Assembly: GCA_031260455.1 (NCBI GenBank)
Contig: JAIRJW010000003.1
Coordinates: forward strand, 62,001 to 126,000
Source: Fluviicola sp.
Lineage (GTDB): Bacteria > Bacteroidota > Bacteroidia > Flavobacteriales_D > Crocinitomicaceae
Length of the DNA: 64,000 nucleotides
Direction of reading: 5' to 3'
A program made the translations under genes and the position numbers. Positions 54,126-63,622 of this stretch are shown piece by piece (position 1 is the first letter of the stretch; each line of letters starts with the position of its first letter). Below the pieces are notes generated by a model. It searched no databases, had not been told where the DNA came from, and saw only the letters and a list, made by a program, of their open reading frames with translations.

Positions 54126-54577
54126 TATTCTCTGTTTTTCGAATCTATTATAATGGTTACCGGTCCGTCATTAATCAAGGTCACTTGCATATCGGCACCA
54201 AAAATTCCTGTTTCTACTTTTTTCCCCAAGAGAAATGTTGCTTTCTCAATAAAGGATTCATACAGCGGAATTGCCTGCTCTGGTCGAGCAGCAGCAACAA
54301 AGCCAGGCCTGTTTCCTTTTTTGGTTGATGCATGAAGCGTGAACTGGCTCACCACTAGTAATCCGCCGTCAATATCCTGCAGGGAATAGTTCATTTTTCC
54401 TCCGGCATCGGAGAAAATCCGCATCTGGATCAATTTCTGAACCAGCCAATAAACATCTTCTTCTGAATCTGCCAGCTCAATTCCCAGCAAGACGAGTAGT
54501 CCCTGGCCGATTGCACCGATAATTTTCTTTTCCACTGTGACGCTCGCCTGGGAAACTCTTTGTATGACTAGTCGCAT
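54125..54577 (-). CDS. dtd: D-aminoacyl-tRNA deacylase
   Basis: Clears D-amino acids wrongly attached to tRNA. The 150 residues match the family. The catalytic SQFTLHA is at 78-84 and the substrate-gripping GNRPGF (Gly-cisPro) at 88-93. The ATG at 54577 gives [15 protein letters not shown], the standard beginning; the preceding TTG would add two unfitting residues. It ends at a stop sharing one base with the mazG start, so they are coupled, and the rsgA gene upstream is separated by 125 bases but in the same direction. Confidence 0.95.
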   Translation of the reverse strand: MRLVIQRVSQASVTVEKKIIGAIGQGLLVLLGIELADSEEDVYWLVQKLIQMRIFSDAGGKMNYSLQDIDGGLLVVSQFTLHASTKKGNRPGFVAAARPEQAIPLYESFIEKATFLLGKKVETGIFGADMQVTLINDGPVTIIIDSKNRE

Positions 54578-54702
54578 GGTCAAATATACAGATTACAGAA
54601 AAATTTGAGCCCTTTGTTTTTCAATCTCCAGAACATTAAAATATCGCAATATTTGAATTTAACAATATTATTAAGTTCAAAAGTTATTATTTTGGAACTT
54701 TA

Positions 54703-55659
54703 TTATTCAAGGCCACGCTTATTCCGGCGATATGCTTCACCATCCTCCGACATCAATTGCAGGTAAGTCAGGTAACGACTTTCATAGATTTCTCCGTTTT
54801 TCACAGCTCCTTTCACCGCGCAGGCAGGTTCATTCAAATGCTGACAGTTATGAAACTTACATGCACCTATCAATTTGCGCATTTCTGGGAAATAATGAGA
54901 AATAACTTCTTTTTCCAGGTTCACGACTCCGAAAGCACGGATTCCCGGAGTATCGATGATAAAACCACCCGACTGCAATGGGTGCATTTCGGCAAAGGTT
55001 GTAGTGTGTTGCCCCTGGTGATGTGCTACGGAAATTTCACCCACACGCAAATCCAGGGTCGGATCCAGGGCATTGACCAAAGTGCTTTTCCCTGTTCCGG
55101 AATGTCCAGCAATCATTACCTGTTGGTCTGTGATCTCATTGCGCAAAAATTGCACATCTGCCGCGTTGGTAGCCGAGATGGCGTGACAGGGATAGCCAAT
55201 TGATTCGTACATGAACATAATAGCTTTCAGACTCAACAGTTCTTCGTCATCCAACAAATCGACCTTATTAAAAATCAGCGTTGTCGGAATGCGAAAGGAT
55301 TCAGCAGCAACCAGGAAACGGTCGATAAACACAAAATGTGTCTCCGGAAACTTCAGGGTCACCATCAGATAAGCCTGGTCAATGTTTGCAGCCAGAATAT
55401 GCATTTGTTTACTCAGGTTGGTGCTTTTTCTAACAATGTAGTTTTCCCGTACTTCGTAATTCACGATTACCCGTTTTCCCTCGTCATCACTTTTTGAATC
55501 CAGGATTACAATATCTCCGGCTGCGATCGGGTTGGTAGTCTTCAGACCTTCCAGACGCAACCGACCTCGAATCCGGCATTCCACTATTTCTCCGTTTGGC
55601 AGCAATACCTGGTACCATTTCCCTGTCGATTTTAAAACTCTTCCGCGAAGATCATTCAT
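54703..55659 (-). CDS. rsgA: Ribosome small-subunit-dependent GTPase A
   Basis: A 318-residue circularly permuted GTPase that checks the maturation of the 30S subunit. The N-terminal OB fold occupies residues 1-70. The permuted G motifs come in the expected order: NKVD at 131-134, then GHSGTGKS at 185-192, then DTPG at 236-239. The zinc domain has Cys267, Cys272, His274 and Cys280 (ACKFHNCQHLNEPAC). All key residues are intact. The start at 55659 is a clean ATG. It heads the rsgA-dtd-mazG run. Confidence 0.96.
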   Translation of the reverse strand: MNDLRGRVLKSTGKWYQVLLPNGEIVECRIRGRLRLEGLKTTNPIAAGDIVILDSKSDDEGKRVIVNYEVRENYIVRKSTNLSKQMHILAANIDQAYLMVTLKFPETHFVFIDRFLVAAESFRIPTTLIFNKVDLLDDEELLSLKAIMFMYESIGYPCHAISATNAADVQFLRNEITDQQVMIAGHSGTGKSTLVNALDPTLDLRVGEISVAHHQGQHTTTFAEMHPLQSGGFIIDTPGIRAFGVVNLEKEVISHYFPEMRKLIGACKFHNCQHLNEPACAVKGAVKNGEIYESRYLTYLQLMSEDGEAYRRNKRGLE

Positions 55660-55816
55660 GAAACAAAATTACATAAAAGCACCCCATAGTATTTTATTTC
55701 TATTTCAAATGAAAGGATTTTGAAAGATTTTCAATACAAATCAAGGAAGGTTTCCGCCCAATCCAACGTTATTCCGATCGCATTCGTTATCTTCGTAGCC
55801 AAAGTTTGAAGGAAGT

Positions 55817-56722
55817 ATGTCGATTGAAGTAAAAAATCTTTCCAAGTATTATGGCGAACAAGCAGCTGTAAATGATATTACTTTTTCCATCGGAAAAGGC
55901 GAGATCATTGGTTTCTTAGGACCCAATGGTGCCGGTAAATCGACTACTATGAAAATGATTACCGGATTTATTCCCGCAACGGAAGGAAGTATTCACGTTT
56001 GCGGTATTCCCGTTTCAGTTGATTCCATCGAAACCCGCAAGCGAATCGGTTATCTTCCGGAGAACAATCCGTTGTACCTGGACATGTATGTAAAGGAATA
56101 CCTGGAATTTGTTGGGAAGATCTACAAGGTAAAAAACCTGAAAGAACGCGTAAAGGAAATGATTCAGCTCGTTGGTCTGGAAGTAGAGCAAAATAAAAAG
56201 ATCGGGATGCTTTCCAAAGGCTACCGCCAGCGTGTGGGATTGGCTCAGGCGATTATTCACAACCCGGATGTGTTAATTCTCGATGAACCAACTTCTGGTC
56301 TGGATCCGAACCAGTTGGTCGAAATCCGTGAACTGATCAAACGTATCGGGAAAGAAAAAACGGTGATGCTTTCAACGCACATTCTCCAGGAAGTCGAAGC
56401 AATCTGCGACCGTGTAATCATTATTAGAAAAGGCCAGCTGGTTGCTGATAACCTGGCCTCAAATCTTCAGGTTGCAACAGACAACACACAAGTTGTGTAT
56501 GTAGAATTTGACAGAATTGTTGCCAAAAACCTGCTTCAAAAAATTCCAGGAGTTTCGAAAATTGAACGTGTGTCCGATTCCAGATACCTTATCGAAAGCC
56601 AGTCTGTAGATGACCTGCGTAAAATAGTAGCCCAGTTTGCTCAGCAGCATAATTTACTTATACTTACACTGCGTACGGAAGAGAAATCGCTCGAAAAAGT
56701 GTTCAAATCATTGACAAAATGA
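55817..56722 (+). CDS. gldA: Gliding-motility ABC transporter ATPase GldA
   Basis: A 301-residue ABC ATPase. Walker A GPNGAGKST is at 35-43, the signature LSKGYRQRVGLAQAI near 133-147 and Walker B VLILDEPTSGLDP near 152-165. The extended C-terminal region past residue 230 (VYVEFDRIVAKNLLQKIPG) is typical of GldA and of bacitracin/lantibiotic-type exporters. Without a permease gene beside it, its partner must be elsewhere; the gldF-gldG pair at 15781-18349 in this same window is the natural one. The two loci are about 37 kb apart. A strong hairpin terminator follows. Confidence 0.93.
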   Translation: MSIEVKNLSKYYGEQAAVNDITFSIGKGEIIGFLGPNGAGKSTTMKMITGFIPATEGSIHVCGIPVSVDSIETRKRIGYLPENNPLYLDMYVKEYLEFVGKIYKVKNLKERVKEMIQLVGLEVEQNKKIGMLSKGYRQRVGLAQAIIHNPDVLILDEPTSGLDPNQLVEIRELIKRIGKEKTVMLSTHILQEVEAICDRVIIIRKGQLVADNLASNLQVATDNTQVVYVEFDRIVAKNLLQKIPGVSKIERVSDSRYLIESQSVDDLRKIVAQFAQQHNLLILTLRTEEKSLEKVFKSLTK

Positions 56723-56750
56723 GATATTGTTTTCAAAACAGATGCGAGAA

Positions 56751-56805
56751 GGAGCTGTCTCCTATGCTTGCTTGCACAAACATAGGAGACAGCCCCTTGT
56801 CTTTT
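56751..56805. terminator. Strong intrinsic terminator between gldA and aqpZ
   Basis: Perfect 13-bp stem GCTGTCTCCTATG / CATAGGAGACAGC (56754-56766 with 56781-56793) with a 14-base loop and T-rich flanks, between convergent genes. Confidence 0.85.
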
Positions 56806-56819
56806 CTATTGTCAGCTAA

Positions 56820-57506
56820 TCACTCTTTATTCGGAGCAAGGTATTTATAGGCCAAACCAGCAATCACCGCTCCCAAGATCGGTGCAAGCCAGAATAACCA
56901 CAATTGCTCAAGCGCCCAGCCTTGTACAAAAATTGCCTGACTGGTACTTCTTGCAGGATTCACAGAAGTATTTGTCACCGGAATGCTGATCAAGTGGATG
57001 AGTGTTAAACCCAAGCCAATCGCGATACCAGCAAAACCAGCAGAAGCATTCTTGTGTGTTGCTCCCAGGATAATGATCAGGAACAGGAAGGTCATCACCA
57101 TTTCCGTTATCAATGCAGATCCCATAGTGTATCCTCCAGGAGAATGTGCTCCGTAACCATTAGCTGCAAATCCTCCTAACTCAAATCCCGGTTTACCACT
57201 TGCAATCAAATACAGAATCCCGGCACCGGCAATTCCTCCCAAAACCTGCGAAATGATGTAAGGGAGCACATCTTTGGCTTCAAAACGTCCTCCAGCCCAC
57301 AAACCGATCGTAACGGCAGGATTCAGATGGCATCCTGAAATATGTCCGATAGCATAAGCCATAGTCAGGACAGTTAAACCAAAAGCAATGGCAACACCTA
57401 CAAATCCAATTCCCAACTCAGGGAATCCTGCTGCAAGGACAGCACTTCCGCAACCTCCCAGAACCAGCCAGAAAGTTCCGATGAACTCGGCTAATAGTTT
57501 TTTCAT
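56820..57506 (-). CDS. aqpZ: Aquaporin Z-type water channel
   Basis: A 228-residue six-helix channel of the MIP family. The two pore-forming NPA motifs are at 62-64 ([11 protein letters not shown]) and 183-185 ([10 protein letters not shown]). The narrow selectivity ring is Phe42, His171 and Arg186, the water-specific set of AqpZ, with Asn179 or Thr180 nearby. Thus a water channel is favoured over a glycerol facilitator. It stands alone, convergent with gldA through a strong terminator, and may serve osmotic adaptation. Confidence 0.95.
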   Translation of the reverse strand: MKKLLAEFIGTFWLVLGGCGSAVLAAGFPELGIGFVGVAIAFGLTVLTMAYAIGHISGCHLNPAVTIGLWAGGRFEAKDVLPYIISQVLGGIAGAGILYLIASGKPGFELGGFAANGYGAHSPGGYTMGSALITEMVMTFLFLIIILGATHKNASAGFAGIAIGLGLTLIHLISIPVTNTSVNPARSTSQAIFVQGWALEQLWLFWLAPILGAVIAGLAYKYLAPNKE

Positions 57507-57589
57507 AATTATAGTTTTATAATTTATAAGCTTACTGCACTTTGCAATAAATATTATTTTAAATATAAATATTGTTCGTGAAAAATCAA

Positions 57590-58258
57590 CTAATTAGTTT
57601 CTACTACCGGTTTCTCTCCTAAAATTCTTTTTGCAAGGTAATGCATGACATAGATCAGTGGCGTAAGACAGGTAGCTATAAACAATTTAGTCAGATATCC
57701 CGTAATTGCCAGGACCAGAACCAACTTTAAAGGATAAGCACCGGAGAACCATAAGCCGATCAGAGCCACCATAAACGAATCAACTAATTGGGAAATAACG
57801 GTCGACCCCGTGCTTCTTAACCAGATCATCTTTCCTTTGGTCAGTTTATTGAACAAATGGAACAACTGGATATCCAACAACTGGGAGGTAACAAATGCGC
57901 AGATGCTTCCAACCATGATCCAGAGAGAACCCCCGAAAGCTTTGGCAAATTCCTTGTCGGACAGCCACGACCCTTCCGCCGCCGGAAGCTGAACTGCTAC
58001 GTATACTACCAGGAAACAAAACGCAATCAAAGCAGTCGTAATCCAGCTCAACCTGAGAACTGCCTGTTTTCCGAAATACTCGTTCATCACATCTGTCAGC
58101 AAAAACACAACAGGCCAGGGAACAATTCCCGCAATCATAGGCGCGAGATAAGGTCCCATATAAACCAATTTAGCTGAAATCAACTCGGCAACAATCGCAC
58201 TGGAGATGAAGATTCCTGCCATGACCATGAAGGCAATTTCTTTTCTAGTCTGAAGCAT
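57590..58258 (-). CDS. Queuosine-precursor transporter (YhhQ/VUT-1 family)
   Basis: A 222-residue inner-membrane protein with about six helices. The family region near the N-terminus ([19 protein letters not shown], then [21 protein letters not shown] with the conserved DxxxEYFGK pattern) and the later [20 protein letters not shown] are typical. Members import queuine or preQ0/preQ1 for tRNA queuosine. The ATG at 58258 is chosen. It is monocistronic and not next to queuosine-synthesis genes here. Confidence 0.9.
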   Translation of the reverse strand: MLQTRKEIAFMVMAGIFISSAIVAELISAKLVYMGPYLAPMIAGIVPWPVVFLLTDVMNEYFGKQAVLRLSWITTALIAFCFLVVYVAVQLPAAEGSWLSDKEFAKAFGGSLWIMVGSICAFVTSQLLDIQLFHLFNKLTKGKMIWLRSTGSTVISQLVDSFMVALIGLWFSGAYPLKLVLVLAITGYLTKLFIATCLTPLIYVMHYLAKRILGEKPVVETN

Positions 58259-58382
58259 GCCCTAAATTAATGAAAACTTTTTCAGGAAAATACCCTGGTG
58301 CTGAAATCAAAAGCATTTGCAGCAAATGTTGTTCTTTGTGACGAACACTCATTCTCATGAAGATACGGATACGACCTGTCCG

Positions 58383-58520
58383 TTAGCTTAAAACTGCACC
58401 CTCCATCGGATAACTGAATAAAAAATCATCCTGCACAGGATACTCATCCTGAGGATTAATAGGATTACCTTCTGTTTCATGATAATTATTAATTCCTTTT
58501 TTGAAGTACTTTGATTCCAT
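58383..58520 (-). CDS. Small acidic protein, unknown function
   Basis: A 45-residue frame with ATG at 58520, encoding ESKYFKKGINNYHETEGN then PINPQDEYPVQDDFLFSYPM and EGAVLS. It is acidic and polar with coding-like codon use. It lies next to and divergent from tyrS, and its 5' part covers the tyrS -33 element. No family recognised. It could be real or a lucky frame; upstream in-frame residues to 58577 look non-coding. Confidence 0.4.
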   Translation of the reverse strand: MESKYFKKGINNYHETEGNPINPQDEYPVQDDFLFSYPMEGAVLS

Positions 58521-58539
58521 GCCAAAAGCCCTATTTTTG
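58510..58539 (+). promoter_or_regulatory. tyrS: Bacteroidota-type promoter of tyrS
   Basis: TTTG at 58510-58513 and TATTTTTG at 58532-58539 match the -33 TTTG and -7 TAnnTTTG consensus, with 18 bases between, 21 bases before the ATG. This is the best two-part promoter that I found in the window. Confidence 0.7.
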
Positions 58540-58560
58540 CACCAGCAATAAAAGAAGTAC

Positions 58561-59841
58561 ATGAAAATGAATGTCATTGAAGAATTAAGATGGAGGGGGA
58601 TGGTTCAGGATATCATGCCCGGTTTGGAAGAACAACTGCTTAAAGAAATGACTTCCGGTTACGTAGGTTTTGACCCAACGGCAGATTCACTCCACGTAGG
58701 GAACCTGCTACCAATCATGTTACTGAAACATTTCCAGTTGGCTGGGCACAAGCCTTACGCTTTGGTCGGGGGTGCAACGGGAATGGTTGGCGATCCTACC
58801 GGAAAATCGGCTGAACGCAACCTGCTGGACGAGGAAACATTGAATCGTAACATTGCTGGTGTTCAAAAGCAATTGCGCCAGTTCCTGGATTTTGAAACAG
58901 GAGAGAACAAGGCGGAACTGGTTAACAATTTTGACTGGATGCGGCATTTTTCTTTCCTGGATTTTATCCGCGACGTAGGAAAACACATCACAGTCAATTA
59001 CATGAGTGCAAAGGATTCTGTAAAAAAACGCGTGGAAACAGGAATCTCCTTCACGGAATTCTCTTATCAGCTGATCCAGGGCTATGATTTCCTGCACTTG
59101 TACAAAAATAACCAGGTAAAAGTTCAGTTCGGCGGTTCCGACCAATGGGGAAATATCACGACCGGAACGGAATTGATTCGCAAAATCACTGGTGGTGAAG
59201 CTTATGCTTTTACATGTCCGTTGCTGACAAAATCCGACGGAGGAAAATTCGGAAAAACAGAATCTGGAACTATCTGGCTGGATCCTGAAAAAACCAGCCC
59301 TTATGCTTTTTACCAGTTCTGGTTAAATACTTCGGATGAAGATGCGGTCAAACTGATCCGTTTCTATACCCTGAAATCAAAAGAGGAGATTAATGCGATT
59401 GAAAAAGAGCACCATGAAGCTCCACATCTACGTGTGCTTCAAAAAGCAATCGCAGAAGAAGTAACTGTTCGCGTACACGGACAGGAAGCATTAGACATGG
59501 CTATTGTAGCTTCCAATATTTTGTTCGGAAAATCTACTTCGGAAGATTTGAAAAAATTGTCCAATGACACATTCCTGAGCATTTTTGACGGTGTTCCGAT
59601 GGCAACTGTTAAGCGTGCCGAACTGAATGACGGAATTAGTATCGTTGATTTATTGGGCTCAAAAACAGGATTTTTAACTTCAAACGGGGAAGCAAAACGC
59701 GAATTGAAGGCTAACGCGATTTCCCTGAACAAGGACAAAGTGGGAGAAGGAACACTGGTTGGTCCGGGTGACCTGATTAACAACAAATTCATCCTGCTCG
59801 GAAAAGGAAAGAAAAACAATTACATTGTGATCGTAGAATAA
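58561..59841 (+). CDS. tyrS: Tyrosyl-tRNA synthetase
   Basis: A 426-residue class I synthetase charging tRNA-Tyr. The HIGH-type motif is HVGN at 45-48 in [12 protein letters not shown], and the KMSKS-type motif is KFGKT at 229-233 in [37 protein letters not shown] and the tyrosine-binding FGGSDQWGN segment are present. The C-terminal S4-like RNA-binding domain is near 360-426 ([22 protein letters not shown]). Two ATG starts, at 58561 and 58567, are possible; I use the first, as both lie just after the promoter. Monocistronic. Confidence 0.97.
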   Translation: MKMNVIEELRWRGMVQDIMPGLEEQLLKEMTSGYVGFDPTADSLHVGNLLPIMLLKHFQLAGHKPYALVGGATGMVGDPTGKSAERNLLDEETLNRNIAGVQKQLRQFLDFETGENKAELVNNFDWMRHFSFLDFIRDVGKHITVNYMSAKDSVKKRVETGISFTEFSYQLIQGYDFLHLYKNNQVKVQFGGSDQWGNITTGTELIRKITGGEAYAFTCPLLTKSDGGKFGKTESGTIWLDPEKTSPYAFYQFWLNTSDEDAVKLIRFYTLKSKEEINAIEKEHHEAPHLRVLQKAIAEEVTVRVHGQEALDMAIVASNILFGKSTSEDLKKLSNDTFLSIFDGVPMATVKRAELNDGISIVDLLGSKTGFLTSNGEAKRELKANAISLNKDKVGEGTLVGPGDLINNKFILLGKGKKNNYIVIVE

Positions 59842-59979
59842 TCCTAAGACTTTTCAGAATTATTTTCCCGGTGGGAAAACTTCCTTTCTATGGGAATTCA
59901 AATGATGGTTTTGAAAAACCGCGGGTCTTTTGTATTCCGGTAACCGGGATAGTGGTTTTTGAAAATTTTTTCTTTCTTT

Positions 59980-60741
59980 TTATCTTCTTTTTGAGAACAA
60001 CTCTATCGGATACTCCACATCAACCAAAAATAATCCTTTTGCTGGAACGGAAAGTTTTGCCTCTCCCCGGTTTTTCATGATGATAATTTCCTCCATCTGT
60101 TTTTCAGTCAATTTGCCATACCCCACATCCAGTAAGGTTCCGACAATTGCCCGAACCATATTCCGCAAAAATCGGTCTGCCTGGATTTCGAAAAACCAGC
60201 TTTGATCATTTTGCTGAATCCATCTGGCTCTGTACACTGTACAAATATTGGTTTTTACATCCGTATGAAGTTTGGAAAAAGAAGTAAAATCCTGTTTCCC
60301 CAACAAATACTTCGCAGCCCGGTTCATGGCATCAAAATCACAACTTTGAGGCAGGTGCCAACTATCCAGAGCAAAGGGATTTTTTTCCCGGTTTACAAAG
60401 TAACGATAGGTTCTCGCAATGGCAGAAAAGCGGGCATGAAATGCCTCACTGACTCGTTGAGCGGAAAATACGGAAATGTCTTCGGGGAGCATTTTGTTTA
60501 GTTTATAAACCAACTGAGCGCAATCCATTTCTGTTCCCGTTTCGAAATGCGCAACATAATAAGATGCATGAACTCCGGTATCCGTTCTTCCGCAACCGGT
60601 AACCGAAATCGGAACATTTCCCCCCAAACGGGAAAGCCTGTATTCCAGTTCTTCCTGAACAGAAGTCGCATTAGGCTGAATTTGCCAGCCATGATAGTCC
60701 GTTCCGCGATAAGCGAGTTCCAGGGCATATCGAAATATCAT
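59980..60741 (-). CDS. truA: tRNA pseudouridine synthase A
   Basis: Modifies uridines 38-40 in the anticodon arm of tRNAs. The 253 residues are standard. The catalytic aspartate is Asp54 in GCGRTDTGVHA, preceded by LAYRGTDYHGWQIQP. Conserved later segments FLRNMVRAIVGTLLDVG and the AHGL-like APAKGLFLVDVEYP (SVPAKGLFL) are visible. The ATG at 60741 is right at the canonical start. Between it and the tyrS stop there are 138 bases holding small hairpins (TTTTCCC/GGGAAAA at about 59863-59879) with no T run, and no gene. It is likely monocistronic. Confidence 0.96.
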   Translation of the reverse strand: MIFRYALELAYRGTDYHGWQIQPNATSVQEELEYRLSRLGGNVPISVTGCGRTDTGVHASYYVAHFETGTEMDCAQLVYKLNKMLPEDISVFSAQRVSEAFHARFSAIARTYRYFVNREKNPFALDSWHLPQSCDFDAMNRAAKYLLGKQDFTSFSKLHTDVKTNICTVYRARWIQQNDQSWFFEIQADRFLRNMVRAIVGTLLDVGYGKLTEKQMEEIIIMKNRGEAKLSVPAKGLFLVDVEYPIELFSKRR

Positions 60742-60931
60742 AAAGCAAAGTTACACAATCCTTTCACTTCACACATGAAAGTTCCTTTTTCCCCGAATCA
60801 TGAAGATTTGAATTTCTTGTTATTATTCAGGGGAAGATAAGAGAAATTGTATCTTAACATTAAAATAATCCACCACTCATTAATTAATCATTTCGTAACT
60901 CAAAAATAATTATTAAAGAAACTTACAAGGA

Positions 60932-60939
60932 TAATTTTG
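60932..60939 (+). promoter_or_regulatory. Candidate -7 promoter element for the two-component operon (TAATTTTG)
   Basis: Exact TAnnTTTG match 23 bases before the ATG of the response regulator. No -33 TTTG at the right distance. Confidence 0.45.
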
Positions 60940-60962
60940 CTCAAACTTTAAGAGCAAACGCA

Positions 60963-61640
60963 ATGCAAGAAACCATACTTTTGGTAGATGATGAGAAAGA
61001 TATTTTGGATTTTTTACAGTATAATCTTGAACGGGAAGGATATAAAGTCTTTGTTGCCAATGACGGGCTTGAAGGAGTTGAAATGGCACAGAAAGTTTCT
61101 CCCGATCTCATCCTGATGGATGTAATGATGCCACGAATGGACGGAATTGAAGCTTGCCAGACTATCCGTCAGGATCTCCGGTTAAACTCCCCGCTGATTG
61201 CCTTTTTGACTTCACGGGCGGAGGATTACTCCCAAGTAGCAGGTTTTGAAGCTGGTGCTGACGACTACATTACTAAACCGATCAGACCACGTTTGCTGAT
61301 TTCCAAAGTAGATGCCTTACTTCGAAGAACCAGACGTATGCACGGAGCGGAAACAGAAATCAAAACGTCGTCCATTACAGTGAACCGCGAAAAATTCCTC
61401 GTGTTCATGAACGATGCAGAAATTCAGCTTCCTAAAAAAGAGTTCGAGCTTATTGAATTACTCGCATCCAGACCAGGAAAAGTGTTTACAAGAGAGCAAA
61501 TTCTGACAACGGTTTGGGGAGATGAAACTATCGTCGGAGAACGCACAATCGATGTTCATATCAGAAAATTAAGAGAAAAACTAGGCGAATCGTATATTCG
61601 TACCATTAAAGGTGTTGGTTATACATTTTCTGAAAAGTGA
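60963..61640 (+). CDS. OmpR/PhoB-family response regulator
   Basis: A 225-residue DNA-binding response regulator. The receiver domain (1-120) has the acidic pocket LLVDDEKD near residues 7-13, the phosphoacceptor Asp53 in LILMDVMMPRMDG, and Lys near 103 in ITKPIRPR. The C-terminal winged helix, about 130-225, has VFTREQILTTVWG and RTIDVHIRKLREKLGES, the OmpR/PhoB signature. It is coupled to a histidine kinase gene by a GTGA overlap. The pair resembles PhoB/PhoR of the phosphate type or RprY of Bacteroides, but the signal is not readable. Confidence 0.92.
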   Translation: MQETILLVDDEKDILDFLQYNLEREGYKVFVANDGLEGVEMAQKVSPDLILMDVMMPRMDGIEACQTIRQDLRLNSPLIAFLTSRAEDYSQVAGFEAGADDYITKPIRPRLLISKVDALLRRTRRMHGAETEIKTSSITVNREKFLVFMNDAEIQLPKKEFELIELLASRPGKVFTREQILTTVWGDETIVGERTIDVHIRKLREKLGESYIRTIKGVGYTFSEK

Positions 61641-62722
61641 AAAAATTAAATCCGTTTACTATTGTTCTGCTGGGAAGTGCGATCGTAGCAGCTTGTCTGG
61701 TTCTTATTCTGATACTTGTTCATCTGGTTTTTCCGGTTTCGATCGGGTCATTTATTGTGATTGTCCTTTTTGGATCACTGGCAACGTTTACCACTTTTTA
61801 CTTTCTTTTTCGAGAATTTATTTATAATCGTTTGCGGATTCTTTACCGTTCTATCCGGAAAGGGAAACTTGCACCGCATGAAAAATTCTACATCAACATG
61901 TCAAAAGATGTGATCGGGCATGCGGAGTCGGATTCGAAAAAATGGACAGAGCAACGGAATTCGGAGATTGCACAACTCCAGGAACAGGATAAATTCCGCA
62001 GAGAGTTTATTGGAAACCTGGCTCACGAATTGAAAACCCCGGTTTTCTCCATCCAGGGCTATGTGCTGACTTTACTGGAAGGAGGACTGGAAGATGAAAA
62101 AGTCAACCGGATGTTCCTCGAAAGAGCTTCCAAAGCCATCGACCGGATGACCAACATCCTGAACGATCTGGACGAGTTGACCAAACTGGAAGTGAACGAC
62201 CTGAAAATGGATCTGCGTCCTTTCGACCTGAAAGAGCTTTCCAGGGAGGTAATGGACAGCCTGGAACTCAGAGCCCGGGAAAAGCACATTAGACTGTGTT
62301 TTGCAAAAGATTATCACAAGGAAATCATGGTCATGGCAGATCGTGGAAAAATTGCACAGGTTTTGACAAATCTCATCAGCAATTCCATTTTTTACGGAAA
62401 CGAAAACGGAGAAACCCAAATTCGCTTTTTCGAAGTGGACGATTTGGTGTCAGTTGAAATTTCGGACAATGGACCGGGAATTGAGCCCCATGAATTACCA
62501 CGCTTATTTGAGCGTTTCTACCGCGTTGAAAAAAGCCGCAACCGCAATGAAGGCGGATCAGGGCTCGGACTGGCAATCGTAAAACATATCCTGGATTCTC
62601 ACAACCAGACTATTTCCGTTCGGAGCACAATCGGCGTGGGAAGCACCTTTACGTTTTCCCTGGATAAATTTGAAGGAACTTCCTCCACTTTGGTTACTTC
62701 AAGAGGAATTACAATAAAATAA
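61637..62722 (+). CDS. PhoR-like membrane sensor histidine kinase
   Basis: A 361-residue kinase. Two membrane helices at about 9-30 and 37-60 enclose a very short loop, so there is almost no extracytoplasmic sensor. A linker and coiled coil lead to the phosphoacceptor His130 in NLAHELKTPVFSIQGY. The ATPase domain has the N box near 250 (LISNSIFYGNENG), EISDNGPGI (D box), LPRLFERFYRVEKSR and GSGLGLAIVKHI. The short PhoR-like form suggests intracellular or membrane sensing. It begins with GTG at 61637 inside the stop of the regulator (GTGA), so the two are coupled. Confidence 0.93.
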   Translation: MKKLNPFTIVLLGSAIVAACLVLILILVHLVFPVSIGSFIVIVLFGSLATFTTFYFLFREFIYNRLRILYRSIRKGKLAPHEKFYINMSKDVIGHAESDSKKWTEQRNSEIAQLQEQDKFRREFIGNLAHELKTPVFSIQGYVLTLLEGGLEDEKVNRMFLERASKAIDRMTNILNDLDELTKLEVNDLKMDLRPFDLKELSREVMDSLELRAREKHIRLCFAKDYHKEIMVMADRGKIAQVLTNLISNSIFYGNENGETQIRFFEVDDLVSVEISDNGPGIEPHELPRLFERFYRVEKSRNRNEGGSGLGLAIVKHILDSHNQTISVRSTIGVGSTFTFSLDKFEGTSSTLVTSRGITIK

Positions 62723-63619
62723 TTATCCGTGGAGCGTTGCCAGATATTCCTGCTCCAATTGCCCGGGTGTGGGGATCAACACTGCTTTCTTTTGTAGGAA
62801 TTCCAGGTCCATTAAGGTCGAATAACCGTTGCGAGAAACCAGAATTTCCGCTGAAGCAATCTCCCGATCGGCTTCTTTCCAATCGCGAATAACAGTTATA
62901 TCGTTTGAAACCGGAGCATAGATTTTCGGGGAAACAAGTACCAGATTCTCCTTCCCGTATGTTTCGACAATCCAATGGAAAAGCTGTTCAGAATATGGTT
63001 CCGGGCCACTTACAATACCAGCAATTTTTCCCGGAATCACAGAAATTTCCTGCTCTCTGAAACGGGAATAAAATCCGATATAAGTCGATTTCCCAACAGG
63101 TTCACTGAGCTTTCCCGCCAAGCGTTTCAGCGGATCATCCATGATCCACACTTCATCGAAACGATTCATCCATTTCCGGTGAATACTTTGAGCCAACCAA
63201 CCAACTTTGGGAGGAAGTGAAACCTGATGTGTGATAAAAACTGACAGAACTTTTGCTGAATAAAAACCGTAACAATGATCTGACAGCACCAGTGAAATCC
63301 GGTGATCACTGACCAATTGCCTGGTGTGAATTCGTTCGTTTTTAACCCAATACAGAAAATCCGGCACATTTCTTCTCATTTCAGAAGTAAAATTACCATC
63401 TCCTTTAAACCGAAATTGAAATTTCTCCTTCTCCAGGTAATGTGCAGCGATTCCATATAGCTCAAAAACAGCTTTCTGAGACCTTGTACACGAAATAAAT
63501 AACTCATTTTTCTGCGTTTGCAGCTGCTTCAACAAGGAAACAGATCTGGCCACATGTCCGCTTCCCCAATCGAGGCATGCAAACAGGATGCGTTCCTTCG
63601 ACAATTCGGCCGGAGTCAT
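62723..63619 (-). CDS. MurG-like family 28 glycosyltransferase, possibly truncated
   Basis: A 298-residue glycosyltransferase of GT28/MurG-like type. The N-terminal GDWGSGHVARS-like segment (FACLDWGSGHVARSVSLLKQL) and the donor region ILVSRNGYSTLMDL, then VLIPTPGQLEQEYLATLHG, are visible. Relatives usually have another 30-50 residues after the PGQxEQ motif, closing the fold; here the frame stops right there, so the protein is short at its C-terminus. It could be a natural short form or a truncation. Donor and acceptor are unknown. It starts four bases after the kup stop, so it is the last gene of a kup-containing run. Confidence 0.8.
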   Translation of the reverse strand: MTPAELSKERILFACLDWGSGHVARSVSLLKQLQTQKNELFISCTRSQKAVFELYGIAAHYLEKEKFQFRFKGDGNFTSEMRRNVPDFLYWVKNERIHTRQLVSDHRISLVLSDHCYGFYSAKVLSVFITHQVSLPPKVGWLAQSIHRKWMNRFDEVWIMDDPLKRLAGKLSEPVGKSTYIGFYSRFREQEISVIPGKIAGIVSGPEPYSEQLFHWIVETYGKENLVLVSPKIYAPVSNDITVIRDWKEADREIASAEILVSRNGYSTLMDLEFLQKKAVLIPTPGQLEQEYLATLHG

Positions 63620-63622
63620 GGT

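Noticed and set aside
59860-59945. Several short palindromes between tyrS and truA
   Set aside because: No T run, no consistent spacing; treated as weak hairpins with no assigned role.
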